The position numbers were made by a program, and so were the translations under genes. Under the pieces are notes generated by a model. The model made no database searches. It was not told where the DNA came from and worked only from the letters and a program-made list of their open reading frames with translations. DNA of 10,000 bases. Source: Stramonita haemastoma. Lineage: Eukaryota > Mollusca > Gastropoda > Neogastropoda > Muricidae. The stretch lies in assembly GCA_030674155.1 (NCBI GenBank), contig CM060326.1:36151443-36161442 (forward strand). The letters are read 5' to 3'. Positions within the stretch are counted from its first letter, which is position 1. Every line of letters starts with the position of its first letter. This document shows, one piece after another, positions 6,510 through 10,000 of the stretch.

Positions 6510-6779
6510 GACCCCACTGAACCATGTGTTGCTTGCTCACTGTTTTTCACTCTTTCGTAAATACATACAAGACACTGTGTTTTTTGAAGTGCAAAATCAT
6601 AAAAAAATGCAATTACTCTGCTGGTCTTAGATGCTGTTTGAAAAAAGGATATTTTTCTTCTTCCTCCGTATATGCACTATACAACATAAAATAGGTTTTC
6701 TTTTTCTCCTGTAGGCAGTATACAACATTATGACTACGCACAGACGAAAGAGGACTATGCAAAGTCGAACGATATCTAG
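6510..6779 (+). other. Intergenic sequence, no gene seen
   Basis: This is AT-leaning sequence with no credible reading frame and no clear repeat. I see nothing to annotate. Confidence 0.45.
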
Positions 6780-7480
6780 CTGGACGAAAATCCTGCTCCT
6801 GAACAACACAACCAGACCAAAGCTTTTTTTTTTAAACATCAATATCAAAAACCCTGTATCAGAACCAAAACTAATCACCACTGACTTTTGAGAACAAAGC
6901 TTCTTTTTCAGTATTACTATTACCTGTACATTGTTCTTATAGAAGAGAAATCACTACGGATCCTCCATGGCAAAGTGATTTTGTCACTCATGTCATTAAC
7001 TCATTCTCTGACAAGAAAACTAGTACTAACAAAGCAGCTGTGTCATTGATGGCAAAACATCGATCTTAGACCAGAAAGTTACCGCTGGCCTTTTTCAACA
7101 CAGAGCCTCTGGGTTACGGATAACAATGCATCATTTGGGGACAAAATTAGTCATCATTGATTAAAGCGACTTTTGTCACCGAACATCAACAAATTGTTCT
7201 TGGACAACAACAAGAACAAAAACCCCCACAACTGACATTTCAGAACAAAGCAATTTTGTACGTATACATCGTTTTTGGAAAGGATTCGCTACTGACAGGA
7301 GAGCAAAGAGACCTTGTCAGCACCATCAACATATCGTTCTTGGACAAGGAAAAAAACACCCACCCCGGACTTTTTCAGAACGGAGGGAATGTGTGTCAAT
7401 AATCTTAGTACGTCATTCGTGAACCAAAAAAAAAACACGACACTACTCACATCAAAGTAAAGTAGTTTTGTCAGCAATCC
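6780..7480 (+). repeat. Degenerate repeated block of about 130-150 bp
   Basis: Several phrases recur in order. CATCAACA(A/T)AT(T/C)GTTCTTGGACAA occurs at about 7184 and 7324 (140 apart), with weaker versions near 6928 and 7058. A CAAAG..(A/G)(A/C)TTTTGTCA-like phrase occurs near 6974, 7164, 7247, 7304 and 7457. TTTCAGAAC(A/G)(A/G)AG-like phrases occur near 6889, 7238 and 7373. Spacing varies, so this is either an old, heavily diverged tandem repeat or several overlapping copies of one dispersed element. No protein-coding potential is visible. Confidence 0.5.
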
Positions 7481-7649
7481 AAACACCATACGGTAAGATC
7501 TTCAGTCACTTTTTAGCACAACTCTGTCAGGTGATAGCGTTATAACCTAAGTGCAGCGCTTTGGACTGAAGTGACACGTCTGCTTAAAACAGCCCACACG
7601 ACACAAACTGAAGTGGCTGCAGAGCAAGAGAAATTGCTGCTTCATCTCC

Positions 7650-7757
7650 CTCCAACGTTCAGACACCATCTATTGTCTGTCATACGAGTGAAAATGCGTT
7701 GCGCTGCCGTTCATTGCCTGACAAGTCAGGCTCGGGGCATCTGACTTCTGCTTGGGA
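7650..7757 (+). pseudogene. THAP-domain-like gene fragment, copy B of a dispersed repeat
   Basis: This copy is about 80% identical to copy A (5513-5620) over the 51 bases from ATG to stop, and similar upstream apart from a 3-base gap. The frame from ATG at 7694 reads MRCAAVHCLTSQARGI, then TGA at 7742-7744, the same stop position as in copy A. This version is closer to a THAP start (Cys-x4-Cys, then S-Q-A-R-G-I where THAP proteins often have an N/S..AKG(V/I)SFH-type run). No further THAP residues follow in frame. A shared stop in both copies argues that the repeat family spread after the reading frame was already broken, or that the resemblance is coincidental. Confidence 0.4.
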
Positions 7758-8190
7758 GAGAATTGTTTTACGTCTTTCTGGAGAAAAACACGCAGGAGAA
7801 TGGACCAAACATACAAAATAATCGTCTAATACCACTTAAGGTGAACAGACGTTAAATTGAAGACAATAATAACAATACAAAATAGACGAGGAGGTGACAG
7901 GAAGAACAAGATACGAGACAGAAACAAAGAGAGGGATAGAAAAGAGGGAATTCCTAGCACACAGTTTTCACAAGGTAGGGGATTCATACTGAGAGGTTTC
8001 CCGGCATCCACAAGGCCGTGTGCTACTTCAGGAAGGTGGAATATATCAACAGAACCTAGCTGTCTGACTTACCGACACCACAGGTCTCCGTTGTGTCACA
8101 TGTAATGAAACTACCAACATAGCCGAGAAGCATAAACTTGGAGATAAAGGTTCAAGACTACTCTCTCAAAATGAGAAATTCTGTGTGGCA
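7758..8190 (+). other. Intergenic sequence, no gene seen
   Basis: This stretch has purine-rich portions (about 7880-7950, many GA-rich words) and otherwise ordinary composition. The 82-codon open frame at 7857-8105 shows no domain. No RNA gene is recognised. Confidence 0.45.
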
Positions 8191-8229
8191 CCCATCCCTC
8201 CCACTCCCATTCCCCCCACCCCCCCCCCC
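8191..8229 (-). other. C-run cluster; candidate G-quadruplex on the minus strand
   Basis: The + strand has C runs of 3, 3, 3, 3, 6 and 11 with short spacers. On the minus strand these are G runs that satisfy the usual quadruplex pattern. It sits in non-coding sequence with no gene context. The 11-base run may also be imprecise in the assembly. Confidence 0.6.
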
Positions 8230-8615
8230 ACAAAACAATATACAAGAAGGAAAAAAAATAGTATACAGTAAAAAGTGGTAACCTGAATACTTTGGAAAAC
8301 AAGAACTATAATACTACACTGGGGGAAGGAAATCTACAAAGACAGTTCAGCCGAAAGTCCAGATCTTGCCTCAGACTGTAGCACACATGTTGCCGTTCTT
8401 CATTCAAGAGTACAAAGCGGTCAACCCTCATGCCTGTGAGATGAACGTGACTGCTATATCCCGGCCTTGTTTCTCCCCAAAGGACTGTGTGTGTTGTCTT
8501 CATTCAGACTCTAAAGTATCACACAGAAGCAAGTGCGAGAAATTCAATATTGTTGATATCCACTTCCCTGTAACTTTGTTTCTTTGAGTCGCTTTGACAA
8601 ATGAATATTTCTGCT

Positions 8616-8617
<2 letters not shown>
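8230..8617 (+). other. Intergenic sequence, no gene seen
   Basis: This is ordinary mixed sequence. Open frames on both strands near 8306-8587 are short and lack recognisable features. I found nothing to support a gene. Confidence 0.45.

Positions 8618-8696
<79 letters not shown>
8618..8696 (+). repeat. Perfect GA microsatellite
   Basis: There are 79 uninterrupted bases of GA. As a pure polypurine mirror repeat it could form triplex (H-) DNA. The perfection suggests a young, length-variable locus. Minus-strand Ser-Leu frames across it are artefacts. Confidence 0.97.
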
Positions 8697-8700
<4 letters not shown>

Positions 8701-8701
<1 letters not shown>

Positions 8702-8924
8702 GTGTGTGTGTGAAATATTTATTTGCAAGAGGTAGACATGCAAATGTATACATACATTGTTATTTTATTCCTATAAATTAAGATACATGCGCGCGCACGT
8801 GTACGTGTGTGCTTGTGTGTGTGTGTGTGTGTGTGTGCACGCGCGCGCATGCGTGTGTGCGTGCTTGTGTTTGTTAGTGTGTGTGCGTGTGCGAGCGTGC
8901 ATGCGTGTGTGCGTGTGTTTAAAA
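8701..8924 (+). repeat. TG and TG/CG microsatellite cluster
   Basis: A short TG run (about 8701-8713) is followed, after about 75 bases of ordinary sequence, by alternating TG/CG repeats from about 8788 to 8924. A pure TG block lies near 8814-8837. CG-rich palindromic steps are TGCGCGCGCA (8789-8798) and ACGCGCGCGCAT (8839-8850). These alternating CG/TG blocks are strong Z-DNA candidates. Confidence 0.88.
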
Positions 8925-9129
8925 TGTTTTGATGTACCCCCTACACATACGTCTTGTATCAAACAGACCACATCCTATACTCCCATTAAATGTGATTGTG
9001 TCAATGTGCTCAATGTTAATATATATCCTTACTCTGTGTTATTTCATGCAATATTATGTGATGTCAAATTCCTTGATATATAATTATAAAATTCCTTGGT
9101 TGTGACGTCCAACTTATTTAAATATGTAC

Positions 9130-9253
<124 letters not shown>

Positions 9254-9517
9254 ACATTTAATTCCTCACCATCACACTGGCACAAACCCACACAATCTGA
9301 ATAATGTGATATTTTGAAAACAACAAGAAATCATCCCTTGTGCTAACGGTATCGTTGATGTCACTGCACCTCTTTGCGTTTAACTACAAAACATGGATTA
9401 TGACTGAGCCGGATAATATGCACCTCGTTTTTTGTTTGTGTGTTTGCTTTGATTTTGTTTGTTGTGAGTGATTTTTTCTGCCTTCACTTTCTTTGCCGTA
9501 GTTAACTCTGTCTGTCT
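9254..9517 (+). other. Intergenic sequence, no gene seen
   Basis: This stretch is T-rich toward the right, with GTTTG-like words near 9428-9465. No coding sequence or RNA gene is recognised before the minisatellite begins. Confidence 0.45.
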
Positions 9518-10000
9518 ATTCTGATAAACAATGGATTTTTCTTTATTCTGATAAACATGGATTGCTCTTCATTCTGATAAACTTGGATTGCTCTTAATTC
9601 TGATAAACTTGGATTGCTCTTAATTCTGATTAACTTGAATTGCTCACTATTCTGATAAACTTGGAATACTCTCTATTCTGATAACCATGGATTTTTCTTT
9701 ATTCTGATAAACTTGGATTGCTCTCATTCTGATAAACTTGGATTGCTCTTAATTCTGATAAACTTGGAATTCTCTTCATTCTGATAAACTTGGATTGCTC
9801 TTCATTCTGATAAACTTGGATTGCTCTTAATTCTGATAAACTTGGATTGCTCTTATTCTGATAAACTTGGATTGCTCTTCATTCTGATAAACTTGGATTG
9901 CTCTTCATTCTGATAAACTTGATTGCTCTTATTCTGATAAACTTGGATTGCTCTTCATTCTGATAAACTTGGATTGCTCTTCATTCTGATAAACTTGGAT
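9518..10000 (+). repeat. 26-bp minisatellite, at least 19 copies, continuing past the window
   Basis: The unit begins ATTCTGATAAACTTGGATTG and ends CTCTTC or CTCTTA. I located the CTGATAA anchor (CTGATTA in copy 5) at 9521, 9548, 9574, 9600, 9626, 9652, 9678, 9704, 9729, 9755, 9781, 9807, 9833, 9858, 9884, 9910, 9934, 9960 and 9986. Spacing is almost always 26, with occasional 24, 25 or 27. Copies 1-8 are more diverged, and copies from about 9 onward are nearly identical apart from the join. There are no unique spacers, so it is not a CRISPR array. The window ends inside copy 19, so the full size is unknown. Confidence 0.97.

Noticed and set aside
7857..8105. 82-codon basic open frame as a gene
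   Set aside because: It reflects purine-rich DNA (Lys/Arg/Glu codons) and has no domain or conserved motif.
9518..10000. CRISPR array
   Set aside because: The 26-bp units are directly tandem with no unique spacers, and the context is eukaryotic.

Overview
This window is animal nuclear DNA, most likely from an invertebrate and probably a mollusc (gastropod-like). The evidence is a spliced gene with GT-AG introns, a very high density of compound microsatellites (CA/TG, GACA, TCA/TTA, GA, CAA), minisatellites, and decayed dispersed repeats. There are no prokaryotic operons and no RNA genes that I can support. The mollusc assignment is an inference from repeat style and from the protein family, not a proof.

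One real protein-coding gene is visible, on the + strand: the last two coding exons of a four-pass membrane protein of the TMEM272-like family. A 60-base exon (196-255) carries the first transmembrane segment. It is joined through a 2,117-base phase-1 intron (256-2372) to a terminal exon (2373-2806) that carries transmembrane segments 2-4 and the stop codon. The 5' end of the gene lies left of the window. The intron is made largely of simple sequence: about 740 bases of interrupted CA repeat, a TCA/TCG array, a TG/CG array, an A/C-only tract with a strong minus-strand G-quadruplex candidate, and a TTA/TCA array that stops about 35 bases before the acceptor. The 3' UTR starts with a 170-base TG array 28 bases after the stop.

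From about 3000 to 9500 I see no convincing gene. The region holds small tandem and dispersed duplications: a 57-bp pair near 3418/3584; a 29-bp, 3-copy tandem near 4663; a 59-60-bp, 4-copy minisatellite near 6121; a degenerate motif recurring across 6780-7480; and a possible minus-strand tRNA-derived SINE near 5680-5800. It also holds two diverged copies (5513-5620, 7650-7757) of an element whose short open frame looks like the start of a THAP zinc-finger domain. Long GA, TG/CG and CA-CAA microsatellites follow at 8618-9253.

The window ends inside a 26-bp minisatellite (9518 to beyond 10000). At least 19 copies are present, nearly all carry a TGATAA (GATA-type) motif, and the array shows a three-monomer higher-order pattern. 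The best leads for a second look are this array, the paired THAP-like fragments, and the complementary CA and UG tracts that flank the terminal exon in the same pre-mRNA. I found no clear new multi-gene system.
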